Assembly (NCBI RefSeq): GCF_009362735.1
Contig: NZ_WHNP01000053.1
Location: 1 to 53,335, forward strand
DNA length: 53,335 nucleotides
Direction of reading: 5' to 3'
Source: Paraburkholderia franconis
Lineage (GTDB): Bacteria > Pseudomonadota > Gammaproteobacteria > Burkholderiales > Burkholderiaceae
A program made the translations under genes and the position numbers. Below, one piece after another: positions 27,581 through 36,572 of the stretch. Numbering within the stretch: the first letter of the stretch is position 1; every line of letters begins with the position of its first letter. The notes beneath the pieces are model-generated. The model was not told where the DNA came from, searched no databases, and saw only the letters and a program-made list of their open reading frames with translations.

Positions 27581-30500
27581 ATGTCCGCCTCGCACCGCCT
27601 CTCGATCCTCACACGTGCCGAAATCGACGAACTGTATGCGTTGCCGCACTTTACTGACGAAGACCGGCACACGTACTTCGAGCTCGGCAACGCCGAACAG
27701 CAGCTCGTCCGGGCGCGCACACTTTCGGTCGCGGTCCACCTCATCCTGCAACTCGGGTACTTCAAGGCCAGATTCCAGTTCTTCCACTATGATCCACCGG
27801 CCGTCGCAGATGATCTGCGCTACATCCTCGCGCGGCACTTCCCCGACGAAGCGCCTCCCGCCGTAACGGTTCCTTCGGCACCCACGCGCCGAGCACTACA
27901 GCGCAGTATCCTTGATCTGTTCGGCTTTCAGCTATGCGAGGGTGCCACGAAAGCGGACCTCGAAAAGCGGGCACAGCGCCTCGCGAGGCTTTCCACACAG
28001 CCCGCCTTCATCCTGCACGAATGCCTGCAGTATCTGAAGCACGAACGTGTCGTCGCGCCCACCTACTCATTCCTGCAGGACATGGTTGGCCGTGCGGTCG
28101 CTGCGGAGCGCCAGCGCGTCTCGGCGCTGCTCGAACGCGAGCTCACCAGGTCAATCGCGCAGCAGCTCGATGCGATGCTCGAGGTCGACGACTCGATCTA
28201 TCAGGTGACGCTCCTCAAGCGCGAACCAAAGGACTTCAGCTACAAGGAACTGCAGCAGGAATCCGAACGCAGAGCGTTCTTCGCACCGCTGTACGCATTC
28301 GCCCAGCGGTTTCTCGACGCCACCGGCATCTCCGCGGACAGCATCCGCTACTATGCCTCGCTCGTCACCTTCTACACCGTCTACAAGCTGCGTCGCATGG
28401 ACCCCGGCGTCGCGCGCCTGTACCTGCTGTGCTTCACCTGTCACCGCTTTCGCCAGGTCAACGACCGCCTGATCGAGGCCTTCATCCGTCTCGTCAACGA
28501 CTACGAGCAGACTGCGCGGCAGGCTGCTGGCGAGGCGGCGCAAAACGCGCTCACCGAAGCGGGCACCCACCTGAAAGTCGCGGGTGAGGTCCTTTGCCTG
28601 TTCGTCGACGGCTCGATTCCATACCATGCCTCCTTTGCCAGCGTGCGTCAGAGAGCTTTCGCTCTGCTCGCGCCCGAACGCATCGAGATCGTTTCACGAT
28701 ACATGTGCAACGTCACCTTCGATAAGGCCAGCTTCGAGTGGTCAAGCTATACGGCGCTCTCACACGCGTTCAAACGCAATCTGCGGCATTTGTTCGCCGA
28801 ACTGGCCGTGGCTGGCCGCGTCGAAGACACGCCGTTGCTCGAAGCCGTCGCCTTTCTGCAGGAGTGCCTGCGCAGCGGCACACCACTTCGACAGTGCAAT
28901 CCATCGTCCTTTCCCACGGCGTTCATCCCGAAGACACTCAAGCCCCATCTCTATCACCGCGGATCCGGCAAGGTGAAGCGGCTCGATGTGGATCGTTTTG
29001 AGTTTCTCGTCTACCGGCTGGTGCGCAACGCATTCGAGGCAGGCGACGTCTTCTGCCACGACAGCAACGAGTTTCGCCGTTTCGAAGACGACCTGATCAG
29101 TGAAGCGCGATGGCGGCACAAGGACGCCATGCTCAAGGAACTCAACCTGCCTGTCCTCCTCGCGCCCATCGAGGATACGCTTGCCAGGCTTCACGATGAC
29201 ATCGAGCGCCTCCTTGAACATGTCAACCATCACATCGACGAAGGCGATGATCCCTACATCAGGGTTCGGCACCAGGGCGGCAAGCCTCGCCTGAACCTGG
29301 TCTATCCGGAGCCCGATGAGAACGTCAATCACGCATTCTATGGCCAGATCCCCAGCATCGACATCGCGCGGCTGCTCTGGTTCGTAGCCGGTCGCACCAG
29401 CTTTCTCAAGGCATTCACGCATGTGCTCGACCGGTACGTCAAACACGAGGCCGATGCACGCGAACTCCTCGCCTGCATCATCGCGATGGGCACCAACATG
29501 GGGCTGCGCAAAATGGCCGAAATCTCGGGCCTCAGTTACGCCGCGCTCGTGAGCTGCGCGCGCAACTATCTTCGCGTCGAAACCGCCCATGCGGCCAACG
29601 ACGCGATCAGCAACGCAACCGCCGGGCTGCCCGCTTTCCACCTCTTCAACATCGGCGACCAGATCCATTCAAGCAGCGATGGTCAGCGCTTCGAGACCCA
29701 GTTCGACACCTTTCAGGCACGCCATTCACCCAAGTACTTCGGCCTCGACAAAGGCATCAGCGCCAACACCGCCGTCGCCAACCATGTACCGTTCAATCTG
29801 ACCGTCTTCGGCGCTCACGAACACGAGAGCCATTACGTGTTCGATCTGCTCTACAACAACACCTCCGACATCCGCCCGCAGCTGCATTCCACCGACACGC
29901 ACGGCACCAACCAGGTGAACTACTGGACCCTGTATGCCTTCGGCTATCAGTTCGCGCCGCGCTATCGCGACTTCCACAAGAAACTCGGCGGCCTCGTTGG
30001 CCGTCATGCCCCCGGCAACTATGGCAAGTGGCTCGTCAAACCCTCGCGTAAATCCAATGACGAGCTGATCATCCGCGAATGGCCCGCCGTGCAGCACATC
30101 ATGGCCTCGCTCGGGCAGAAGCAGGTCTCGCAGGCCACCATTGTGCGCAAGCTCTCGAGCTACAAACGCCAGAACCAGACGAAAAAGGCGCTCTGGGAAC
30201 TCGACAACCTCTGCCGTACGCGCCACATCCTCCGCTTCATCAACGATGTCGATCTGCGCCAATCAGTGCAGAGAGCCCTGAACCGTGGCGAGGCGTACCA
30301 CCGGCTGCGCCGCGCGGTCGCCTTTGTCAACGGCGGCAAGCTGCGCGTGCATACCGAGGCCGAGCAGCAATTGTGGAACGAGTGCGCCCGTCTGATCGCG
30401 AACGCCATCATTCACTACAACACGGCCTTGCTCTCACGCGTCCACGAGCACAAGCGGGCCGCGGGAGACAAGGCCGCGATGGCATTCATCGCAGGCATGT

Positions 30501-30661
30501 CACCAGTCGCCTGGCGACACGTCAACCTGTTCGGCGCGATGGATTTCGGCGCCGCGACCGCGCCAGTCGACATCGACGCGCTCGCCTCGTATTACGCCGA
30601 CCCTGAGTACTGGGCCCGCATGCTGCAGGCGGCAGCCGAAGAGGAGGATGAGGAACGCTGA
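27581..30661 (+). CDS. tnpA: Tn3-family transposase
   Basis: A 1026-aa transposase of full Tn3-family length that carries out replicative transposition. The N-terminal DUF4158-type region (RLSILTRAEIDELYALPHFT) is followed by the long central part and the C-terminal DDE domain: D in HSSSDGQRF, D in HSTDTHGTN and E in NRGEAYHRLRRAV. No interruption is visible, so it should be active. It is close to the right end of the element, with about 70 bases to the inverted repeat. Confidence 0.95.
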   Translation: MSASHRLSILTRAEIDELYALPHFTDEDRHTYFELGNAEQQLVRARTLSVAVHLILQLGYFKARFQFFHYDPPAVADDLRYILARHFPDEAPPAVTVPSAPTRRALQRSILDLFGFQLCEGATKADLEKRAQRLARLSTQPAFILHECLQYLKHERVVAPTYSFLQDMVGRAVAAERQRVSALLERELTRSIAQQLDAMLEVDDSIYQVTLLKREPKDFSYKELQQESERRAFFAPLYAFAQRFLDATGISADSIRYYASLVTFYTVYKLRRMDPGVARLYLLCFTCHRFRQVNDRLIEAFIRLVNDYEQTARQAAGEAAQNALTEAGTHLKVAGEVLCLFVDGSIPYHASFASVRQRAFALLAPERIEIVSRYMCNVTFDKASFEWSSYTALSHAFKRNLRHLFAELAVAGRVEDTPLLEAVAFLQECLRSGTPLRQCNPSSFPTAFIPKTLKPHLYHRGSGKVKRLDVDRFEFLVYRLVRNAFEAGDVFCHDSNEFRRFEDDLISEARWRHKDAMLKELNLPVLLAPIEDTLARLHDDIERLLEHVNHHIDEGDDPYIRVRHQGGKPRLNLVYPEPDENVNHAFYGQIPSIDIARLLWFVAGRTSFLKAFTHVLDRYVKHEADARELLACIIAMGTNMGLRKMAEISGLSYAALVSCARNYLRVETAHAANDAISNATAGLPAFHLFNIGDQIHSSSDGQRFETQFDTFQARHSPKYFGLDKGISANTAVANHVPFNLTVFGAHEHESHYVFDLLYNNTSDIRPQLHSTDTHGTNQVNYWTLYAFGYQFAPRYRDFHKKLGGLVGRHAPGNYGKWLVKPSRKSNDELIIREWPAVQHIMASLGQKQVSQATIVRKLSSYKRQNQTKKALWELDNLCRTRHILRFINDVDLRQSVQRALNRGEAYHRLRRAVAFVNGGKLRVHTEAEQQLWNECARLIANAIIHYNTALLSRVHEHKRAAGDKAAMAFIAGMSPVAWRHVNLFGAMDFGAATAPVDIDALASYYADPEYWARMLQAAAEEEDEER

Positions 30662-30730
30662 CCTCCGGCTTTCAGGACGCCCATTCCGCCATTCATCTGG
30701 CCCGGGAAGCCTTGTCTGCGAGGGTTTAAA

Positions 30731-30768
30731 GGAGATTTTCAGTTTTCGGGGGTTGGGCGAAAATAGCC
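30731..30768 (-). repeat. Tn3-type right terminal inverted repeat
   Basis: Its reverse complement reads GGCTATTTTCGCCCAACC, then CCCGAAAACTGAAAATCTCC, 38 bp in all, the standard Tn3-family end length. Compared with the left end, the first 30 positions are nearly the same apart from a shorter T-run. Confidence 0.75.
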
Positions 30769-31155
30769 AACAATCGACTTTATCTCGGTAGAGTGTGAGG
30801 AAAAGTCCGTGATCGCCTTTATCGCGTCTCAGATCAAGGAGGCAATGCCGATACCAAAAGCCTGCCGTTGCTTCAGGCGCAGGTGCGACCACTGTGTTAC
30901 CGAGGCAATAGTGGCATTCCGTTTTTCGGGAGCGAGCCCCGTCATTAGATCGTCTCCGGGGGAGGCTCGACGCATTCTTGAGCGCCGAGGTTCGCCCAGC
31001 TGAACGATGGTTGAGCGCACGTAGCAAACTTTTGCGTCTTCCGTTGATGCGAAGAAAGCCGAGCCTTTGCCCGTTACCGCAGCGAAGGGCGGAGGCCGCA
31101 GGCAGTCGAGCGCGATCAAAGCCACCATCTAAGAAGCGCCCTACTCTTCTCCTAG
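30769..31155. other. Intergenic stretch, nothing recognised
   Basis: About 390 bases between the transposon right end and a small ORF. It does not contain the missing part of the P450 gene. No gene, RNA or terminator was recognised. Confidence 0.5.
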
Positions 31156-31359
31156 CTAGATGACGCGGCTCAATCGGAGGATATCGGGCAATCCAAAATC
31201 ACAAACGTCCGGTTGAACAAGACCTCGCGCAACCGCGACCTTAACCGCAAGTTCGTACGCAATCGATCGTTCACGCAGGAGAGCGCTCAGCCCCTGTGCG
31301 AGTATTTCTCTATCTGCCGCAGTCAACGATTCAGATTGAAATGGGTTTGTTCTAGACAT
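31156..31359 (-). CDS. Small hypothetical protein
   Basis: A 67-aa protein that I do not recognise. The ATG at 31359 has GAGGAG six bases upstream, a strong ribosome binding site, and the sequence is helix-prone (SLTAADREILAQGLSALLRE, then AYELAVKVAVARGL). No signal peptide or membrane segment. It lies downstream of zwf on the same strand, about 120 bases after the zwf stop. Confidence 0.55.
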   Translation of the reverse strand: MSRTNPFQSESLTAADREILAQGLSALLRERSIAYELAVKVAVARGLVQPDVCDFGLPDILRLSRVI

Positions 31360-31481
31360 CTGCAACTCCTCATTTTCAACTCGATCGCTCGGGATATCCG
31401 CGCTGAACACCCGAAGACGATTACGTTCAACCTCGCGCAGTTCCATTTTGGGCACTCCCGATGTCACAAATCGCTTTAACC

Positions 31482-32945
31482 TCAGTTTTCTTCTTCCAGC
31501 CAGCAAGTATCATGCTGCGCGAGCATCGCGCTCGCCGCCGCCGGCCCCCACGTGCCTGCCGCATAAGGCTTCGGCTTGCCCGACGCGGCCCACTCGTTGA
31601 GGATCGGCTCGACCCACTTCCATGCCGCTTCCTGTTCGTCGCGACGCACGAAGAGCGCGAGACGCCCGTGGATCACGTCGAGCAGCAGACGCTGATACGC
31701 CTCCATCTGTCCTTCCTTGAAGAACTGGTCGAAGGCGAGGTCGAGGTGGACGCTCGACAGGTTCATCCCTTCGCCAGGCTTCTTCGCGAGGCAATAGAGG
31801 CGGATCGTTTCGTTCGGCTGCAGGCGGATCACGAGGCGATTCGCGCCCGGCCGCAGCGCCGACGAACCGAGCGCCGAATGCGGCACGGCGCGGAAGTTCA
31901 CGACGATCTCCGCGACGCGATCGGCCAGCCGCTTGCCCGTGCGCAGGAAGAACGGCACGCCCGCCCAGCGCCAGTTTTCGATCTCGACCTTCAGCGCGAC
32001 AAAGGTTTCTGTCGCGCTGTCCGTCTTCACGCCGGGCTCCGTCGCGTACGCGGGCACCGACGTGCCGCGAATCACGCCCGCGTGATACTGACCGCGCACG
32101 GCGACCTTGCTGATGTCGCGCGGATCGATCTGTTTCAGCGCGCGCAGCACGCGCAGCTTTTCGTCGCGGACGGAGTCGGAGTCCATCGAATGCGGCGGTT
32201 CCATCGCGACGATCGAAAGCAGTTGCAGCAAATGGTTCTGCACCATGTCGCGCAACGCGCCCGTGTTGTCGTAGAAGTCGCCGCGCGCCTCGACGCCGAG
32301 TTCTTCCGCAATCGTGATCTGGATGCTCTCGACCCACTCGCGGCGCCACAGCGGCTCGAACAGCGCATTGCCGAAGCGCAGCGCCAGCAGGTTCTGCACG
32401 GGCTCTTTGCCGAGGTAGTGGTCGATACGGTAGATCTGCTCTTCGGCGAAGATCTCGCCGACGGCGTCGTTGATCGCATTCGACGAGCGCAGGTCATAGC
32501 CGAGCGGTTTTTCGAGCACGATGCGCGCGTTCTCGTTCAGATCGACGGATGCAAGCGCGCGGCAGATCGGCACGAACAGCGACGGGCCCGTCGCCAGATA
32601 GAACACGCGCGTGCCTGGCAGGTCTTGCATCGCGTCGCGCAGCTTGACGAAGTCTTCTGCCTTGCCGAGATCGAGCTTCACGTACTCGATGCGATCGACA
32701 AAGCTCGACCACGCGTTTTCATCGACGCCGCTCTTCGCAACGTGCGCCTTGACGTGCTCGTTGACCCACCGCAGATAGCCGTCACGGTCTTCTTCATGAC
32801 GCGCGACGGCCACGATCTTGCCGCTTGCCGCGAGCATGCCCGCACGGTGCGCTTCATACAGAGCCGGGAGGATCTTGCGCATGGACAGATCGCCAGTTCC
32901 CCCGAAAAGAACGAAGGTGAAGCTCGAAGTAGGTTGAAATTCCAT
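31482..32945 (-). CDS. zwf: Glucose-6-phosphate 1-dehydrogenase
   Basis: A 487-aa enzyme that oxidises glucose 6-phosphate to 6-phosphogluconolactone with NADP+, the entry to the oxidative pentose phosphate and Entner-Doudoroff routes. The nucleotide-binding motif FGGTGDLSMRK is at residues 15-24, EKPLGYD at 145-151, and the active-site RIDHYLGKE at 173-181 carries the catalytic histidine. Length is normal. ATG 32945 is preceded only by a weak GGA. It is probably a second copy of zwf next to sugar or polyol catabolic genes. A 500-codon antisense frame here is a shadow. Confidence 0.95.
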   Translation of the reverse strand: MEFQPTSSFTFVLFGGTGDLSMRKILPALYEAHRAGMLAASGKIVAVARHEEDRDGYLRWVNEHVKAHVAKSGVDENAWSSFVDRIEYVKLDLGKAEDFVKLRDAMQDLPGTRVFYLATGPSLFVPICRALASVDLNENARIVLEKPLGYDLRSSNAINDAVGEIFAEEQIYRIDHYLGKEPVQNLLALRFGNALFEPLWRREWVESIQITIAEELGVEARGDFYDNTGALRDMVQNHLLQLLSIVAMEPPHSMDSDSVRDEKLRVLRALKQIDPRDISKVAVRGQYHAGVIRGTSVPAYATEPGVKTDSATETFVALKVEIENWRWAGVPFFLRTGKRLADRVAEIVVNFRAVPHSALGSSALRPGANRLVIRLQPNETIRLYCLAKKPGEGMNLSSVHLDLAFDQFFKEGQMEAYQRLLLDVIHGRLALFVRRDEQEAAWKWVEPILNEWAASGKPKPYAAGTWGPAAASAMLAQHDTCWLEEEN

Positions 32946-33255
32946 AATTCCGGCTCGTGTACGGCGATGCAATGTGAGGAACTCATGCGCTAACCACGCT
33001 CTCTCGGTTTCCCGAAAATGCACCACTCTTAGTCATAACCTAAAACCGCCGCGGACGCGACATCTGGGCGCTCATCAATTTTCCCGACCAGTGATATGGT
33101 TGGCTCTCTCAAGGCGCACCTGTAGAGAGAACGATGCTTGTCTCCGCGCTCAAAGAAAGAGGCATTCAACCAGCCTTCGCGTGATCGATCATTCGACAAT
33201 GTCGTCAGAGGCACACGTTTCATCTCAACACACTCCCGGGAAGAGGTTTCCTCGA
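32946..33255. other. Upstream region of zwf
   Basis: About 310 bases holding the zwf promoter. I could not assign -35 and -10 elements with confidence. Short complementary runs (TCTCTC at 33105 and GAGAGA at 33125) are too short to interpret. Confidence 0.4.
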
Positions 33256-33762
33256 TCACGAATTGAACCCAGCGGCACGGATCTTCAATTGTTCAGTCGC
33301 CAGCATCTTTGCCACAGGCGACTGCGGCGTGTTCTGCGAAAGAACGCGATCCAGCCGGATAACAGCCTCCATGTAGGTCCGGGCAGATACCGTCGCGATC
33401 TGTCCGTCGTACGCTACTAACATCTGCTCCAACGCTCTAATGTGTGACTCCGGCAGATGCCAGACACCGGTACGTTCGGCTCCTGCGACCGCTTGATTTA
33501 GCGCATCCTCCGCAGCCTGGTACACTGCCAGGTCAATCTCTCCAATACCGGCTTTCCACATGTAGAAAGACAGGTAAGTCAACCGGGTCAGTTCGTTGAG
33601 CATGTGGCGATTCCCGTCTCGCGCCTTGCACGCTTCCAACGCCAGATGCGCGTTGAGAGACAGGCTGCGGACGGACTCGTGCGGTAGCGGTAGCAAGGTC
33701 TGAGTCGACCACCGCACACGACGGGACGCTTTTGTGCGCGGTCTACGACTTGATACCGGCAT
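33256..33762 (-). CDS. Conserved hypothetical protein, often annotated Fis-family regulator
   Basis: A 168-aa protein with an arginine-rich start (RRPRTKASRRVRW) and a helical body (SLSLNAHLALEACKARDG; LTRLTYLSFYMWKAG; IDLAVYQAAEDALNQAV). This pattern resembles a Burkholderia family that databases tend to label 'Fis family transcriptional regulator', although no Fis helix-turn-helix is visible. ATG 33762 has GAGG upstream and overlaps the end of the triosephosphate isomerase gene by 20 bases, so the two were probably cotranscribed. Since the upstream gene is interrupted by IS3, expression may be polar-affected. Confidence 0.65.
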   Translation of the reverse strand: MPVSSRRPRTKASRRVRWSTQTLLPLPHESVRSLSLNAHLALEACKARDGNRHMLNELTRLTYLSFYMWKAGIGEIDLAVYQAAEDALNQAVAGAERTGVWHLPESHIRALEQMLVAYDGQIATVSARTYMEAVIRLDRVLSQNTPQSPVAKMLATEQLKIRAAGFNS

Positions 33763-34201
33763 TGGCGGCCTCTTCAAGATGCGATACGCGGTCGAAAGCA
33801 CGGCACGCTGAACCAATGATCGATATAAAGTCGGCGGACGACAGAGAGGCGCCGCCTATCAGTCCTCCGTCGATGTCCGCACAACTCAGCAATTCAAGCG
33901 CGTTGTTGGGTTTGATGCTGCCGCCATAAAGGATGCGGGCCTCTTCCATAGCCGTGCCGTGCTCGCGTAAGCAGGCACGCAGAGCAGCATGGACCGCCTG
34001 CGCATCCGCGGCTGACGCACTCCGGCCGGTACCGATCGCCCATACCGGTTCGTAGGCGATGACAATACGGTCGGGACTCTCGGGGCCTACGAATGCAAGA
34101 ACATCAGACAGCTGGTTGCGAACTGTGGGCTCTGCCAGACCAGAATCTCGCTCCTGCAACGTCTCACCTACGCAGATAACGGGGATGAGGCCCGCCGAGA
34201 T

Positions 34202-35327
34202 TGAACCGCCCCGGGTTTTCCGGAGACTCCACTTCTTGAGAAAATGGAGCTATGGAAAACACGAAGAAGAAGTCCCCAAGGTACTCGCCGGAAGTTCGTG
34301 AGCGGGCTGTGCGAATGGTGCTGGAACATCAGGGCGAGCGCGAATCGCAATGGAAGGTGATTGCGTCGATCGCAGCGAAGTTCGGCTGCTCGGGCGAGAC
34401 GCTGCGTAGCTGGGTGCGCAAGGAAGAGCGGGATCGGGGTTTGCGCCCGGGCACGAGCACGCAGGAGCAGGATCGGATCAAGGAACTGGAGCGGGAAGTC
34501 TGGTGCCGCCGCGGGCCCGGCGCGACAGGATGCTCAAGGATGAGATCCGACGCGTATGGGAAGAAAACTTCCAGGTCTACGGCACAGACAAGGTCTGGAA
34601 GCAATTGAGGCGGGAAGGCATCGTCGTGGCGCGCTGCACGGTCGAACGGCTGATGAAGCTGATGGGCCTGCGTGGCGTGGTGCGGGGCAAAACGGTACAC
34701 ACGACAGTGAGCGATGGTTCGACGCCGTGCCCGAAGGATCTCGTGAACCGGCAATTCACGGCCGAACGGCCCAATGCGCTGTGGGTGTCAGATTTTACCT
34801 ATGTATCGAGCTGGCAGGGCTTCGTCTATGTCGCGTTCATCATCGACGTGTTCGCCCGACGCATTGTCGGCTGGCGTGTGTCGAACTCGGCGCGCACAGA
34901 CTTCGTTCTGGACGCGCTGGAGCAGGCCTTGTACGCACGACAGCCGGCGCAGCAGGACGGACTGATCCATCACAGCGACCGCGGTGCCCAATATGTATCG
35001 ATCCGCTATACGGACCGGTTGGTCGACGCTGGCATCGAGCCGTCAGTGGGCAGCGTGGGCGACTCCTACGATAACGCTCTGGCTGAAACGATCAACGGCT
35101 TGTACAAGGCAGAGGTCATCCATCGCCTCGGACCGTGGCGCAATCTGCAGGCCGTTGAAATGGCGACCCTCGAATGGGTGGACTGGTTCAACAATCGTCG
35201 GCTCTTCGGCCCCATCGGCAACATTCCACCTGCCGAGGCAGAAGCCGCTTATTATGCAAATCTCGCTGGGTCTGCCAACGTGGAATGACTCAAGCAAAAC
35301 AGTCTCCGGGAAAGCCGGGGCGGTTCA
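34202..35327 (+). mobile_element. IS3-family element, internally deleted, in tpiA
   Basis: A 1126-bp element with inverted ends TGAACCGCCCCGG and a 3-bp target duplication GAT (34199-34201 and 35328-35330), a textbook IS3 insertion. The ends continue with partly matched sequence for about 27 bases. The element is 100-200 bp shorter than usual because a central piece covering the end of orfA and the start of orfB is missing. Confidence 0.92.
34252..35288 (+). pseudogene. IS3-family transposase orfA/orfB with internal deletion
   Basis: OrfA starts at 34252 with the helix-turn-helix ASIAAKFGCSGETLRSWVRK and is normal up to KELEREV near 34499. The usual leucine-zipper end of OrfA, the frameshift site and the first part of OrfB are then missing. 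The sequence resumes as RARRDRMLKDEIRRVWEENF of OrfB. The DDE domain is complete: D in WVSDFTYVSSW, D in HHSDRGAQY and E in NALAETINGLYKAEVI, ending at 35288. The junction at about 34500-34510 cannot yield a normal OrfAB protein, so the copy is probably not autonomous. Confidence 0.85.
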
Positions 35328-35782
35328 GATAGCTTGCCGTGCTTTGGCGCCAATAAGTTCCGAAGTCTCTCTGTGATAGGCGCGCCTTTCCGAGTGCCCG
35401 ACAATGACATAACGTGCGCCAAACTCCGCGAGCATCGCAGCGGATACCTCTCCGGTGAACGCGCCGCTTGAGTATGCAGAGACGTCCTGTGCGCCCCATG
35501 CCACGGCAGTGCCCAACAATGCATCCCTGGCTTGAGAGAGATACGGTGCCGGCACACACACGCCGACCTCAATCGGAACATCGATCTGGCTCGCGCATTG
35601 CCGGATGGCCTTGAGCAGTTGCCCGTTCGCACCGATCGAACCATGCATCTTCCAGTTTCCCAGCACAAGTTCGCGTCGCATTCTCGATACCTCAGTCACT
35701 CGTTACGTTTCACAATTGGTGCGAACGGGAAGCAGGTTCCGCGGATTCGTGGTAACGTACGTTCCGTTCGTCAAGAACACGT

Positions 35783-35933
35783 TCTCGGGGCGGGGTGCAA
35801 TTCCCCACCGGCGGTAATCGTCTTTCACAGACGTAGCCCGCGAGCGCTCTGTGTCGACATTGCTGCGATAACAGAGGTCAGCAGACCCGGTTGGATTCCG
35901 GGGCCGACGGTATAGTCCGGATGAAAGAGAACA
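35783..35933 (+). promoter_or_regulatory. FMN riboswitch (RFN element)
   Basis: The conserved RFN blocks are all visible in order: TTCTCGGGGCGGGGTGCAAT then TCCCCACCGGCGGTAATC (35783 on), GCCCGCGAGCG near 35838, GGTCAGCAGACCCGG near 35876, GATTCCGGGGCCGACGGT and AGTCCGGATGAAAGAGAA near the end. It lies 75 bases before ribH2 on the same strand. A hairpin follows (ACAGCC at 35936 with GGCTGT at 35966) and may be the expression platform. FMN binding should lower ribH2 expression. Confidence 0.95.
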
Positions 35934-36006
35934 GGACAGCCAGCATTCCCATGCGTGCGGGAGACGGCTGTTCTTCGCCCTGTTCACACAAAACAGGCTG
36001 AAATCC

Positions 36007-36507
36007 ATGAACAAATCTCTCTCAATCGAAGCACAAGCGGCATTCGCCTCCGGCAGCAATCGCACCCGGATCGCCTTTATCCAGGCATGCTGGCACCGCG
36101 ATATCGTGGACCAGTGCAAGCACTCTTTCCTGAACGTCATCAAGGAATTCGGTTACGGCGCCGACGACATCGACCTGTACGAAGTGCCGGGCGCGTTCGA
36201 GATTCCCCTCCACGCGAAACGACTCGCACAGAGCGGTCGGTACGCGGGCATCGTTGCAGCGGGACTCGTTGTCGATGGAGGCATCTATCGTCAGGAGTTC
36301 GTCGCTCAGGCGGTCGTTTCAGGCTTGATGCAGGTCCAGCTTGAAACAGATACGCCCGTGTTTTCTGCCGTTCTGACGCCGCACCACTTCCATCACGGTG
36401 AAGAACACATCAAGTTCTTCACCGATCATTTTGTTGTGAAGGGCGCAGAAGTGGCGCGGGCTTGCGGCGACACGGTACGTAAGCTCTCCCTGCTACAGGC
36501 CGCCTGA
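36007..36507 (+). CDS. ribH2: 6,7-dimethyl-8-ribityllumazine synthase, RibH2 type
   Basis: A 166-aa lumazine synthase, which joins 5-amino-6-ribitylaminouracil with 3,4-dihydroxy-2-butanone 4-phosphate in riboflavin synthesis. Family landmarks are RIAFIQACWHRDIVDQC near the start, YEVPGAFEIPLHAKRLA, AGLVVDGGIYRQEFVAQAV and the region with HHFHHGEEH; the sequence resembles the RibH2 type known from Brucella and Mesorhizobium rather than the classical RibH1. It is the only riboflavin gene here and has its own FMN riboswitch. Flanked by minus-strand sugar genes, so it is a single-gene unit. Confidence 0.93.
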   Translation: MNKSLSIEAQAAFASGSNRTRIAFIQACWHRDIVDQCKHSFLNVIKEFGYGADDIDLYEVPGAFEIPLHAKRLAQSGRYAGIVAAGLVVDGGIYRQEFVAQAVVSGLMQVQLETDTPVFSAVLTPHHFHHGEEHIKFFTDHFVVKGAEVARACGDTVRKLSLLQAA

Positions 36508-36572
36508 AGCTGCAAACCGACGGCGGTGCAAGGTCGCGGGCAACGTTGCTCGCGACCATACGCACCGGACCT

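Larger units (their letters stand above)
26639..30768 (+). mobile_element. Tn3-family transposon with DUF6880-like passenger
   Basis: A 4.1-kb unit bounded by related ends of about 38 bp at 26639-26677 and 30731-30768; both contain CCCCCGAAAACTGAAAA after a GGCTATTTT start. Inside are a divergent passenger gene (26739-27407) and a complete Tn3-type transposase. No resolvase or recognisable res site is seen. The five bases flanking each end do not match, and the P450 gene cut at the left end does not continue to the right, so one flank has been rearranged since insertion. Confidence 0.85.
33743..35681 (-). pseudogene. tpiA: Triosephosphate isomerase family gene split by IS3
   Basis: The gene is in two pieces around an IS3 element. 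The 5' piece (35681 to 35328) has ELVLGNWKMHG with the catalytic lysine and YVIVGHSERRAYH with the catalytic histidine. The 3' piece (34201 to 33743) has IPVICVGETLQERDSGLAEP, IVIAYEPVWAIGTGRS with the catalytic glutamate, and DGGLIGGASL. Removing the 1126-bp element and one copy of the duplicated GAT would rejoin the frame exactly (AKARQAI to SAGLIPVIC). Next to an SDR and FGGY kinase it may have been an isomerase of a polyol pathway (compare EryH) rather than glycolytic TIM; that is inference. Confidence 0.92.

Noticed and set aside
31461..32993. 510-codon plus-strand open frame
   Set aside because: Antisense to the clear zwf gene, with arginine-rich composition and no family motif.
33105..33130. 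Short inverted repeat TCTCTC/GAGAGA before zwf
   Set aside because: Six-base arms of a simple dinucleotide repeat are expected by chance; no support for an operator.
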